64,000 nucleotides of DNA from Ectocarpus siliculosus (Eukaryota; Sar; Phaeophyceae; Ectocarpales; Ectocarpaceae), in NCBI GenBank assembly GCA_000310025.1, contig FN649728.1, forward strand, positions 5,813,782 through 5,877,781, written 5' to 3'. Below are positions 36,584-47,337 of the stretch, one piece after another. The position numbers were made by a program, and so were the translations under genes. The notes beneath the pieces are model-generated. The model did not search any database. It was not told the DNA's origin and saw only the letters and a list, made by a program, of their open reading frames with translations. The first letter of the stretch is position 1. Each line of letters opens with the position of its first letter.

Positions 36584-39500
36584 TCAACAGCCTTCGTCCA
36601 CGGTAGACAGTACCTTCTTCTCGTTGTTGTTGAAGAAACCGTCACCCCTGATGAAACCGCGAGCATATGGTTTCGTACGGGGCGAAGAAGGGACGGGCTT
36701 TTCCTGATCCTCGCTCTCCGACAAGGAGGGCACCACGCCTGCGGACGGCGCTAAGCTCCAGGGCGAGTTGCCAACAGGCTTGGCGTCCGCGGGCACCATG
36801 GCGGCGTCATCGTCGCTTTCCAGGCAGTAGGCGTCGGAAGAGGTTGGCAGGACCAGGATGTGGTGATTCATTGCGTACTCAAGCGCCCGGGACACCGTCC
36901 TCACTTTACGGATGCTGTCCTCCGAGTTCTGGGACCCTTCTTCCATTGACATCCGGCCGGAAGCCGCGAAGCGGCCGATGCCGTCCCACTCGGCGAGCTC
37001 TTCCTCCGGTATTGACGGTGTCCCCGCTGTCGTATCTGTTCTTCTCCCACCGGTTGACGCCGAGATGACGTTCCCCGTGCCGCCCAGGCGCAGAGTGTGA
37101 GTCACTCCCGTGTTTCCCGGCGCCAGCGCGAGCCGGAGCGCTTGTCGTTGCTGTTGGGGCAGGGACTGGAAGGAAGGGTGGCGCGTCGCGTGTATCCTGG
37201 CGAAGTGAATGGCCGTGCAGAACTCAACGGTGGCGTCGATCGTCTAGGGGGAGTTGGGGAAGAAACACAGACAGATGGCATCGCGAGGTACAGCGAGACA
37301 AGAGAAGAACGTGTGATAAAGCCAGCAGGAGAACGGGGGGATTCACGAATATCGTGAAGTTCCGACGTGGTTTGGTGTAGTTTGAGAGAAGGACGACTCG
37401 ATCCCCTCTCATCTCGCGTCGAGAGCTACATTCACGGCGCCCGCACGGAAGGGGAAATATCTTGAATATTTGAATGGAGTGTATATTGGAAGCCAGCGCT
37501 GTAGGTCGGGTAGGGTTAATCGGAAACTGTGAGCGACGGCGCTAGCTACCATTTCAGCTTAACGAAATGTGACGAACAGAACGAACGTTTCCGTGGACCG
37601 TGAGCAACTGAATCACATGTACCAACTTGCACTGATTGGAGCCGGTTGCGGAACAATTCATTCAGCAAAAACGGATAGAAGAACCAACGGAGGAGATGGA
37701 AGGGATGATGCCTGTAAGGGCTGCTACAAACTTTTGATAAATTCGGAAACAGTGTCCTATTGCGGCATCGAAGGCTTGGGTAAGCCACTTTTTGAAAACC
37801 GAACACTACAACGTTTCGTGCATACTTAAACAATTTCCTTCGTCGTAGTATAGTATCAGATTCCGAGACCTTGGGAAGACATGCAGGTCTTAGGGCAAGC
37901 GAGGTTGCACCAGCCTCATGGAGAAGACTTCCAACTGATTCTTCTGCGGAGATGTACAAATGCACGGGAGGCTATTAGCCTTAGGCCATGTCCAATCTCA
38001 CCATCGCGGCTACGGGATAGACAGGGGTGTCCCGTCCGGCTTGCGTAAACTCCATCACCACAACCGAGGCCGCCCACACAGCAGCCAAAAGGCTAAGCGT
38101 AAGCACTTCCGCCCACAAGACCCGGAGTGCGCGGTTGTAGAAAAACCTCGCAGACGTGGAGGCCTGGTTCCAAGTCGGACAACGAGTAACGGAATGTAGG
38201 CGTGTTGCGGGTTTCGATGTTAAAACATATCCGATGAGGTGCAGTCAAAGTCTACCTCTGTAGGGTCCCTTCACAGCATCGGTGACGTCCTACCCTCTCG
38301 AAACCACCCGAGAAGAGCGGGTCATGACCCTTCACGGACCGGTCACCCTGGGCGGCGAGCGTACCCCACGAAGTCTAAACACGGAAAACTTGCGACTGCC
38401 AAGAGTGGGGTATTGACAAGGTGGACGTACATCCCAAGAGATACACCAATGTTCAATAACACCGTTTTTTGTCTCCGCTCGAAAGCAACGAAGCGGACGT
38501 CTGATGGAATTGGACGTCTACCGTAGCAGACTGAGTTGCAACCAAGAAAAAAAAATGATTTTAGGGAGATTTTGTTTTACATCTCTTGCGACCAATACCC
38601 TGGCAAGAGTGGGTGATCCTTTCTCTCTCCCTCTCTCTCTAGATGTTTTCCAAGATAGTTCTTTCATTCCGACGGCGCCAAACAATGTTCTTGTGTGCCC
38701 GAAAAAAAATCGACGTAGGCTACGGAAAAATGTTCTTTGGTCATCCGGCACTTTGTTTGGTAATCCGGCAATGATAGTAACGCAATTGATACTTCTTTGA
38801 AGTTCGTGTTTATGGTGGTTTTCGCTCACATTGAGTTTGGCGCGAGATATTATGCTGGTCAGGTTGACGGCCACCATGTTTAACAGGAAGATCTGGTGGG
38901 CGGGCCACGCAGACGGGAACAAAGGGGACGCCCGGAGTAAAACGGTGCGTTCGGAGAAGGGACGTGTCCAGAAAAAAACATTAGCAGTGCTAGGAGGCGT
39001 CGATCGGCGAACTGAAGCACAGATGATACCCGACTACCAATGGAGCGTTGGCCCCGTCGGCGCAGCAACAGCAGAGAGTCACAAAAGTATTCCTGGGGGC
39101 TGCTCCACACACAAGGGGTTGTTAAGTGATGCTACGGTAGGGGGATGCACTTTTGGGGGGGAACCTTACACTTTGGGAGAACACGTGTTGTCATATAGCT
39201 ATGTAGCACGTTATCACCACCGACACAGCAGTTGGCCGGGGGTGAGGAAGAGAGGGAGTTGACTTGAGAAATATTGTCCTCAAGCGTCGACGACGTAGAA
39301 ACTCACCGAAGTAAGCTTGATCACAGAAGCCACAAGGTTTGTGACTCTGGCAAATACGAGAAAATTCTCCAAGAAGAGAAACGTCATGATGCCGAACGAA
39401 GCGCACGTCACCATGCCGGCGAAACCCACCCACTTGAAGATACCATGTGCCTCTGACATGTATCTTAGTCGTGCCGCGTAGCCTCGTGCATTAATCAACT

Positions 39501-40771
39501 ACGCGACGGCCCATCCGCGAGAGAAGTGTGCGTTGGCAACAGGTTTTCGGGGAGACAGACCGACAGGTGACAGAGTAAAGGGCGGGTGAACTTTTGCGGA
39601 GTGAATTCCTGTTGTGTACAGGGCTCACAAAGCAATCATCACAAACGCTTTTAACGTGCACAAGTAGATAGCCTCGAGCAAGAGAGATAAATGGGGTCCA
39701 GGGTTTTACTCTTGACAGGTGTGGTTACACGGTTGCTCACTCCCCTACGCCCTTCACGATGGCCAATATTGCGTTTCTCCTCGACACAGGGAGCACGATT
39801 GTGATGTAGGCCAATTGCATCACTCATCACCTGCTTTGGCAGCGCGTCCACCCAAATCTCTATTGTGGTCGCCCCACCACAGATCACGACGGGCATGGAC
39901 ACTGCGTAGAGCGCCTGAAGCAGGCTTATGCCGCAACGGGTGGAATTCCTCGTGCGAGCTGCTGCAAAGAAGAACAACATTGAAGAGCTTCCGCCGTAGA
40001 GACTGGAAATGTGCAAATGCGGGATCAAGGGATCGACCATGAGACATGTAGATAGCTGTACAGTCTCTCTTCTGTTGTTGCATCCTCGGTCATGCCCGCA
40101 AAGCAAGCAAGATCGTGTGAGAGAAGCAAGTTTCGCTTCAAACAATGGTTTTGCTCTTCGGTACATTGCGCTAGAGTAGGCTGAAGAAACTTGTCACCTC
40201 TGCTGGGTGTTACCAGCCTGCATGTACTCGGTTGGTTCCGATCAAGCGCGATCTTTGTACCGTAGCAGTGCACTCTTGTAAATGGCTGCTACATGTAAAT
40301 TTACAAGAGTACCGTCCATTTGCGAGGTTAGTCACTTCAGTGATCCGGTTAGCAAACACCCGCCAAAGCCATGAATCTCACCTTGTCGCAATAACTAATC
40401 GCATGCGCAGCCGAGCTCTTCTCGTGGCTTGAGCTGCCTCCGGCAACAGCCAGTGCGCCCTCGCTTTCCAAAGCACAAATGCCACAGCCAACCCCGCGAT
40501 TGCGCCAACGACGGCGTACAGGCCAATTAGTGAAGGTTTCCGTACGCAACTGGGATTCCCGAGAGAGTCTGTCTCCACAAGCCCAGGGTTGCACCAGCAC
40601 CCATAGTTGTCGCTGATGTCGTTGTCGTGCTGCTCTACGACGGTGCAATTTGTAGCTTCGCCCCAGACAGCGTACCGGCAGTTTTCGACGCAGCAGGTGG
40701 CTGCCATGTATCTGGGTGTCAGTGCCTCTGGACACCGTCGCAACAGCGTCTCGTCCCACTTGCGACGGCGG
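36584..40771 (-). CDS. Cysteine-rich membrane protein, receptor-like (5 exons seen)
   Basis: Exons in reading order: 40771-40382, 39961-39831, 39452-39307, 38892-38830, 37243-36584 (stop); phases agree throughout. The first exon encodes a Cys-rich, probably extracellular module (ATCCVENCRYAVWGEATNC, NYGCWCNPGLVETDSLG) and then a membrane segment (LIGLYAVVGAIAGLAVAFVL). Exon 3 adds another hydrophobic stretch (FAGMVTCASFGIMTFLFLE), exon 4 a third (IFLLNMVAVNLTSII). The last exon is a long hydrophilic, Ser/acid-rich tail, probably cytoplasmic. I do not recognise the family; a multi-span surface receptor is a guess. The first frame stays open to 41958 through Ala/Thr/Pro-rich repeat sequence, so the true 5' end is unknown. 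Exon 2 is also open in a second, hydrophobic frame (LLQALYAVSMPVVICGG), but splice phases favour the hydrophilic one. Confidence 0.65.
37244..38829. other. Large intron, no recognised content
   Basis: A 1.6-kb intron of the cysteine-rich membrane gene. Short open frames occur on the plus strand (37569-37829, 37960-38199, 38239-38526), but none shows a known domain or usable splice pattern. I cannot say more. Confidence 0.4.
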
Positions 40772-40984
40772 CTGACACCGCAAACGCACAGCAAGAGTAC
40801 AGGGGACCCCACGAGCCGGTACCATGAACCGATAGTACAATCTGGCAGCACAGCGCTGATAGTGCTGCTAGCAGCACGCAGCACGCACACACGACACACC
40901 CTAACAGGCCAGCAGCGGCTGGTGCAATATGCGAACCGACAGAAATTTCGCCGCTGTAGTGTTTCCTTCGCAGCGACGGCGGAG

Positions 40985-41400
40985 GAAGCGCCCGGAGGGC
41001 TCGCGGCGACAGCTGGAGTAGCGGCATCGGCGGCGGTTCCAGCGGCGACGGCGGCGGTGCCCGGCGACACTGTTATCTCCGCGACGGTGGCGGGGAGAAC
41101 AACCGGAGCGCCCGCGATGGTGGTTGGAGCGTCGGTATCGACGGCGGTTCCAGCGGCGACGGCGGCGGCACCCGACGGTGTTGTTTCTCCCGCTGCAGCG
41201 GCGGGGAGAATGGCTCGAGAGCCCGCGCAGGTGGCTACAGTGGCGGCATCGGCGGCTGGAGTGGCGACATCAGTGACGGCACGACCCGCGACCGCGGCGA
41301 CGGCACCGGCCGCTACGATGGCAACCGTCGGTAACGTTTCCCCCACCATACTGTATCGGTTGGGGGGGCGGCCAGCAACGGGGAAGCGGTGGTCAACGGC
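40985..41400. repeat. GC-rich ~113-bp tandem repeat, open in several frames
   Basis: GGCGGTTCCAGCGGCGACGG occurs at about 41033 and 41145. Each is followed by a CGGCGGGGAGAA-type block, and a more diverged third unit continues to about 41400. The sequence is open on both strands (plus 40607-41695; minus 41958-40378), giving low-complexity Ala/Thr/Val/Pro peptides. It may encode a stalk of the neighbouring surface protein or be non-coding. Confidence 0.6.
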
Positions 41401-41958
41401 ATCGACGACGGTAGCGATGATGGCGGTTGGTGCGCAGGTGAGGTTGATGGCTGCTGGGATGACAGCGTCTGTGGCGAGAGGGGGGCGTCCACGCACCCTT
41501 TCGATCCCGGCACCGTGTGTTCGGGGGTGCGCGGCGCCAACTCTCCCGGGGTGGACGACCTGGTCGATGGCTCCGGCAGCAGTAGCGACAGCAGCATTGG
41601 CAGCAGTAGTAGCAACGACGAGGCAGAGGGGATGGATGTGGCCTGGTTTGGGGCACTGCTGCGCCCCTTCGACCCGGGGAAGCTGTGCCGGCTGAAGGCT
41701 GGGAGAGTGGGGCTGGTGATGGGGATGGACACCCCGTTCGACCGTGGAAAGATGTCGCGTGGGCAACGGCCGGGGAGCCCGTGTTCGCGACCGGAGCAAC
41801 GACAGGAGGATCATGAAGCGGGGAAGGGAGTTCGGAGGACCGGGCGAGTCCAACAATGACGGCAAGCAGCGCGACTTCTGCTGGGGTCTTAAACTCGCCA
41901 AGGCACGTGACGTTTGTTTGCGTATTCTTGTCATTTTTCTGAAATTTGTTTTGTGCAC

Positions 41959-43835
41959 GATGTTGTTCTTGTGTTTTGATCTTCAGATACAATGCTGCAT
42001 TTTTCACCGTCTGCAAATCATGTTTGTTTCCTATCGTTGGCACATTTGCAGGTTTGGATTTGTTTTTGTTTTGTTTTGTTCTGTAGAGATGCCCACCCGC
42101 GTTTTACCTTGCAGGGACACTAATTTTCCACGGCCAAATGGCAGGGAATTTCCATGGCTGATTATTGTTGTTTTTCTGGGAAGCAAATGGAATGTTGCGG
42201 CCGGGGGGCTGTTGTTTGCCAGGAAAATATCTCAAATGGCGGTGGTAGTATAATTTCTGCGTACGGTTTGTTCCACTCTGGTTTTTCCATCTTTCTTTGT
42301 TGGGATAACATTCTCTATGGTAGTTACTGCTATGTTTTTCTGATGGTACTGGATATATGTAGTAGGCGTTGGCTTGGCGTTCGACGTGCTGGGTAAAGAC
42401 GTTGGGGGCACGCACCGTTTCTCTGTCCCCCCGATGTACCGGTACCCGACGAGTCAATCCTTGCGGAATACCAATTAATTTTCCTTTCCAAGTAGGCCTG
42501 TACGGCAGGCTGGGATGTGCTGGACGTGTGACGCCTTTTCTTTGATATGTTTTGTTTTCTTGTTTCGGTTTGGAGTTGATGAAGTTGGATGCAGAATTAG
42601 CATGCATGCTGGATTTTGCGGAATCACGCCTGATTGTTGCACTGCTGTCGGAAATCATGGGGGGGGGGAATGTGATACCATGCTGTCCGCCGCAGCACAA
42701 CAAGCAGTGTTTCTAATGTGATACCATGCTGTCCGCCGCAGCACAACAAGCAGTGTTTCTGACACCGGGTGGTAGTTCATGTTGAGATTTTCCGTGTTTT
42801 CCCTGGGGATTTTATATGGAATTGATGTTGGCAATTTTGGGATTTGGGTAGTTCATGTTTGGATCGTTTTCCGCGTTTTACCTGCGGAGGTGACATGGAA
42901 TTGAATATTATTGAATGGGATTTTCGTTGCGTTTATATGAGATGTCCCAGCAGGGGGGATGCGGGATTGTTGATTGTCTGTTTTGGATTTGTTGGTTTCT
43001 TCATGTTTGTTTCGGACTTGTTTGTTTGGTTGCTTCGTGTTTGGGATGGATGTTACAGCAGGGGGGCTGTTGGACTGGTATGTTTGTCAAGGTATTGGGT
43101 ATTGGAGGAAGGATTTGGCATGTTCTCGTAAGTCATGGTTGAAGCCTTTATGCTTCCGAAGGTTATTTGAGCTGGTCAATGAGTTGAAACATGAATGTTT
43201 ATCTGGGGAATTTGTTCTGAGTAAGTCAGGACGTTGGACACATTTTCCCGGAGTTACCCGTCGTCCCCGTTCTGACGTGATTCTGATGTAATGTGTATCT
43301 TTGCTGGGTATTTTTCCAAGGGTATTTGTTTGTGTTTCGACTTCTTGAGAATTTGGTATATAATAATAGCATTTTTTCTCAAGAGGAGGGTGAAATGTTT
43401 ATTGACAGACCTTTTAGGAGATAGTAATTTGATATCATCAGAAGATTTGAAAGATTTCGTAGAGCATGTTTTATTGGGAGATCGACAGATTTCGTGGAAC
43501 ATTGTTTCATTGGGAAATTGTTTGAATTGGAATGAATGGTAGATGATTTCCGTTTGGATGCGTAGATTGATTTATCGCCGTTTTACCTGGCAATGATAGT
43601 CGTGACGGGGATTTCGTAGATCGTATCTCGTACCGAGCAGGGGGGCTGTTTGGGGTGCTCGGCAGAGTATACTGTCTACGGGGCCTCCGGGGGGGTACGC
43701 GGATGAAATGTGTTGATGGGCATGCTGCATGGCGATGGTGTTGCCTACCGCATGTCTCTCACTCTCTAATCAACCAAAGGTCTTGAGTCAACCTTCTTTC
43801 TCTTTCGGCCTTTGACGGGCTACCGCACCCAAACA
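41959..43835. other. Gene-poor TG-rich region with scattered motif copies
   Basis: No exon could be supported. Variants of CGCGTTTTACCTGCGGAGG (near 42094, 42870 and 43578) and of AGCAGGGGGGCTGTT (near 42201, 42950, 43062 and 43638) recur without regular spacing. This suggests an old, scrambled satellite-like region. Several plus-strand frames of 75-170 codons exist but look like composition effects. Confidence 0.5.
42709..42764 (+). repeat. Tail of a 46-bp tandem duplication
   Basis: Two nearly identical copies of a 46-bp unit, TGTGATACCATGCTGTCCGC to AGCAGTGTTTCT, lie at about 42671-42716 and 42717-42762. The span given here covers the junction and the second copy. Confidence 0.7.
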
Positions 43836-44459
43836 GTATCTAACAAACCAGCAAGCTGTCAATAGACACTGCGCCGTGTCCCCTGTGAAGGTTACATTTT
43901 ACAATACACGACACAACGGAGGGATTCTCCCCGATATTTTGTCGTTGACCCAGTAAAGAGCTACAGGGGATGTATGTACGGTAAAATGTAAGTTACCTAT
44001 ACAGACAGATGTTTTTGTACTTAGCACCACCAGCTGGCATCACTGATATAAATCATCAGTGTATAGTCTAGACTTGAAAGACTCGAAAGAAATAAGTCCA
44101 GTACCCAGCCGGTTTTCCTCCACTCACTGACAAGACTCCACCACATCCCGTTCGATTGTGGGTACATCTCGAATGGGTAGTCTCTTTGTGCGTGTATTTA
44201 GTTTTCCTTAGTACTTCAAAGGTGTTTTGTAAATTCAAACAACGGCGGGAATCAACTGCTGCCCGTGAAATTCAAAAATCTGTAGATTTGAAAAACGAGT
44301 GATGTACTGCTGTTGTTGCCTTCGTTCCATCTTTCATGATTTTTACAATGTTTTTCCTAGTATCTAACAAACCAGCAAGCTGTCAATAGACACTGCGCTG
44401 TGTCCCCTGTGAAGGTTACATTTTACAATAATACACGACACAACGGAGAGTTCTCCCCG
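43836..44459 (+). repeat. Pair of ~95-bp direct repeats flanking 430 bp
   Basis: GTATCTAACAAACCAGCAAG through TTACATTTTACAATACACGA to GACACAACGGAG is present at 43836-43930 and 44360-44459. The copies differ by a 3-bp insertion (ATA) and few substitutions. The segment between holds a dispersed-repeat copy (44130-44215). The repeats could be ends of a small non-autonomous element or a local duplication; no coding sequence lies inside. Confidence 0.7.
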
Positions 44460-44906
44460 CCACTGGGGGCGGAGGGGCCCTTCAACCCCGTAGTAACACA
44501 TATATATCCCGTTTGACTGTCGGTATTTATATCTCGAACGGGTAGTCTTTGTGTGTTTGTATATATTTCCTATACGATAATATTATAAATCTCAGCCTCA
44601 CCCATGTACATACTCCCTAAAGTGTAGATTATAGTCTACACAAGACGGCCGTCAACCGGACACAAAGTCCAGCAAATAAATACGGATAGATAGGAGCGAA
44701 CGCTTTCCTACAACATGCATGTAACCTGGTATGGCAGTTTATCACACCCACCGGCCGGCCCGCCAGCTGCTCATCATTAATTTAATTCGTTCAGATGGAA
44801 TCTGTCTGTCAATTCATATGTATGTGCCGGGTACATACATACTACAGTACAGCAGTGCGTATCTTTTGTCGGGTGGATTGCATGAAGACAGCAGTGCAGT
44901 GTAGAT

Positions 44907-44991
44907 GTGTACCTTTTTGACACGCTCATTTTTTTTGTGGTTACTTCGGTGTACCTTTTTGACACGCTCATTTTTTTTGTGGTTACTTCGT
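44907..44991 (+). repeat. 42-bp tandem duplication
   Basis: GTGTACCTTTTTGACACGCT continuing to TTTTTTTTGTGGTTACTTCG occurs twice in direct succession, at about 44907-44948 and 44950-44991. Confidence 0.9.
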
Positions 44992-45134
44992 AGCTGTAAT
45001 CAATGCCCGTGGTCTATGTAGACTATATTATGAAAGCATGCAAAAGTAGATAATAACGTAATAACAGCCGGGCAGCCTCGACCTCAAGTAAGTCCTGTTC
45101 TTCTTTGCCCGGGGGAGGTTAAAGACATGTCATA

Positions 45135-45245
45135 ATGTGTGTGTGTAGGGCGAGGGAAGCACGCAAAAGTTCATTAGGCAACCTCGCGACCTTCGGCGTG
45201 CAAACGAGAGGGTTCGAATCTCGGTGCAGTCGAAGGAACTGGGAT
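45135..45245 (+). mobile_element. tRNA-related SINE-like fragment
   Basis: It contains a strong B-box-like motif (GAGAGGGTTCGAATCTCGG) about 50 nt after a weak A-box-like stretch (AAGTTCATTAGGCAACC). A complete tRNA cloverleaf cannot be drawn. Family unknown. Confidence 0.35.
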
Positions 45246-46538
45246 GTTGTCTCACAACGTGCCCAAACTACTTGGAAAGAAAGCGAAATGTTTGTGCAAA
45301 CGCAAGAAATACTTCCGACTATATATAGTGCGTGGATGGGTGGACGTTCGACGAGGTAAACGGGCGTCTGAATCCCTCGCTCGACGAAACGGGAGCGTAT
45401 GCTGTTGTCGCTTTCACCCGAAAAAAGAAGACGCATCGAGGTGAAATCAGAGAGTACAACTCTTCTTAAGGCCTGGTCTTCCTCCGGTGTGATCTCGTGT
45501 GGGCGTCCACAACCTTACCAACAGTTTGGTAAAATTGTACTGACAGAAAATAGTGGCACACAATGAAATACTCGTTCCTATCGTGTGATCTAGGTCGGTG
45601 TGTCAGGTATTAGGCCGGCGCCCACACCACATGGGCCGAAACACACAAAACTACCACGGACACACGTGGCTTCAACAAATAAATGGGGCTGCTGGGCGTT
45701 TTGCACACTTACATTATATCCTGAGGGCCAAGAAAAGACTAGCAATAGTGGCGCCGCCCGATCCGCGGGTGATTTTACTCCGCGAAGATCCTACGTACTT
45801 CACACAAATTTAACAAACGATACAACGGAATCCCTATTGTTCTAGTAAAGAGGAACCTTGGACCATATCTCGCCTCTTCAAGCCGTTCGTGCCGCAACCT
45901 TTTCCGGGCCTCTTTCCCGGAACACTCTGCGGCTTGTGCACCTTGCTCTCCCTTTTGATCGTGGGGCCAAACCGATCAACAGAGTGTTGTTTTGATCTAC
46001 AGCGGCTAGCCCTCCGTGTTATGTGCAAAACATGCAGAACCTGAACAGATTTCAAGCAAGAAAGGGTACGCTGGAGGCATAGCTAGTCAAGACATACACG
46101 GTACTTGATCTTCCACGTGCGCAGAAAAAAACTTACTCACAACTAGCTACTGTTGCTGCTCACGTGAGGCGTAAGAAAAGCAATTGTAATGTATGAGCCT
46201 TAAAAAATCATAATATGGGAAATAGTAACACATCTAAGAGGGGGATGATAGCGCTTTCGCGTCCTTGACAAGCAGGAACTCCTTCCTCCCGTTACGGCTT
46301 GCGGCAACACCCGTGATGCCCGACCAACACGACTCTCTCCCTCTCTCAAAGAGGCCCACAAACGAAAACTTAGTTGCTCGAGGTTCTAAAAAACAAACCA
46401 AGGAAGAAGCGTTCCCTCATCAATGTGTGTCACCTCATCGACACAATCTTCGTCGCTCGTTAAAACCTTTCGTTCAGACCACGGTTCTCTTCATACATAT
46501 CCTGAAAAACTGGGCATGTAAAACACATATCTTGTCTC
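45246..46538. other. Intergenic, nothing recognised
   Basis: This lies between the SINE-like fragment and the 3' end of the cupredoxin-DUF305 gene. Short open frames occur but show no domain, splice pattern or repeat. The gene's 3' untranslated region must start at 46538 and run leftwards. Confidence 0.5.
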
Positions 46539-47276
46539 TTATTTCGAGGCTTGCTGGACGTTGCTGCCCTTCATCTTGACGACCACCGCGGCCAGGAGAG
46601 ACAAGCAGAGCACCCCAAGCGCGGCCATGACGCCGATCGCCCACCCGGGCACATCGTCGCTGTCGCCGTCCATGTCGTCGTTCTCGCATTCTTCCGCCAC
46701 AAGCTCCGCGCCGTTGTCGGTCAGGAACCCCCGCATAAAGGTGATCTGAAAGTTCTGGGTGTTGATGATATCCCGGAGTATGGCGGCCACCTGTGTGGGC
46801 GCGATGCAGGGCAAGGGGGTGGATCAGGCATGCACGCCGCGGGCGGCGGGTGGTGAAGTGGAGTCTTTGTGGGTGATGGAGGCTGCGGGGTGCGCTCACT
46901 GATCAGGCATGCTGTGTTTCCCCCCGGCTGGTGCTTCCAAAAAGGAACAAACGGGATAACAAAATGGTTCCCGTTTGATTTTCTCCCCAAAACCGTACTG
47001 CCTACGCCAAGAAGATTCCATACTTCGTCCAACATGTTCGTATCTGTTACTGCTGTACTCGACCCCTTTCATCTCCCTTTGTACTGTACTACTTCTGTTT
47101 CGCGCGGTTGCGTGGAAGGCAGTCAATTGGCTCCAGGTTCCGAACTCTCACCTCCTCGTCGAGCTCCTCGTCACCCGGGTTCTTGAGCAGGATTCTTGCC
47201 ATGTTCACCGCGTTCTCGTGGTGAGGGATCATCTGGTGCATAAACGCCACCGTGTTGCTGGTGGCAACCTCCTGCC

Positions 47277-47337
<61 letters not shown>

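Noticed and set aside
40607-41695. A 362-codon plus-strand open frame
   Set aside because: It is low-complexity Ala/Thr/Val from GC-rich repeats and lies opposite the phase-consistent Cys-rich minus-strand exon.
42060-43550. A row of plus-strand frames of 75-170 codons
   Set aside because: They follow TG-rich composition and repeated words; no splice pattern or domain was seen.
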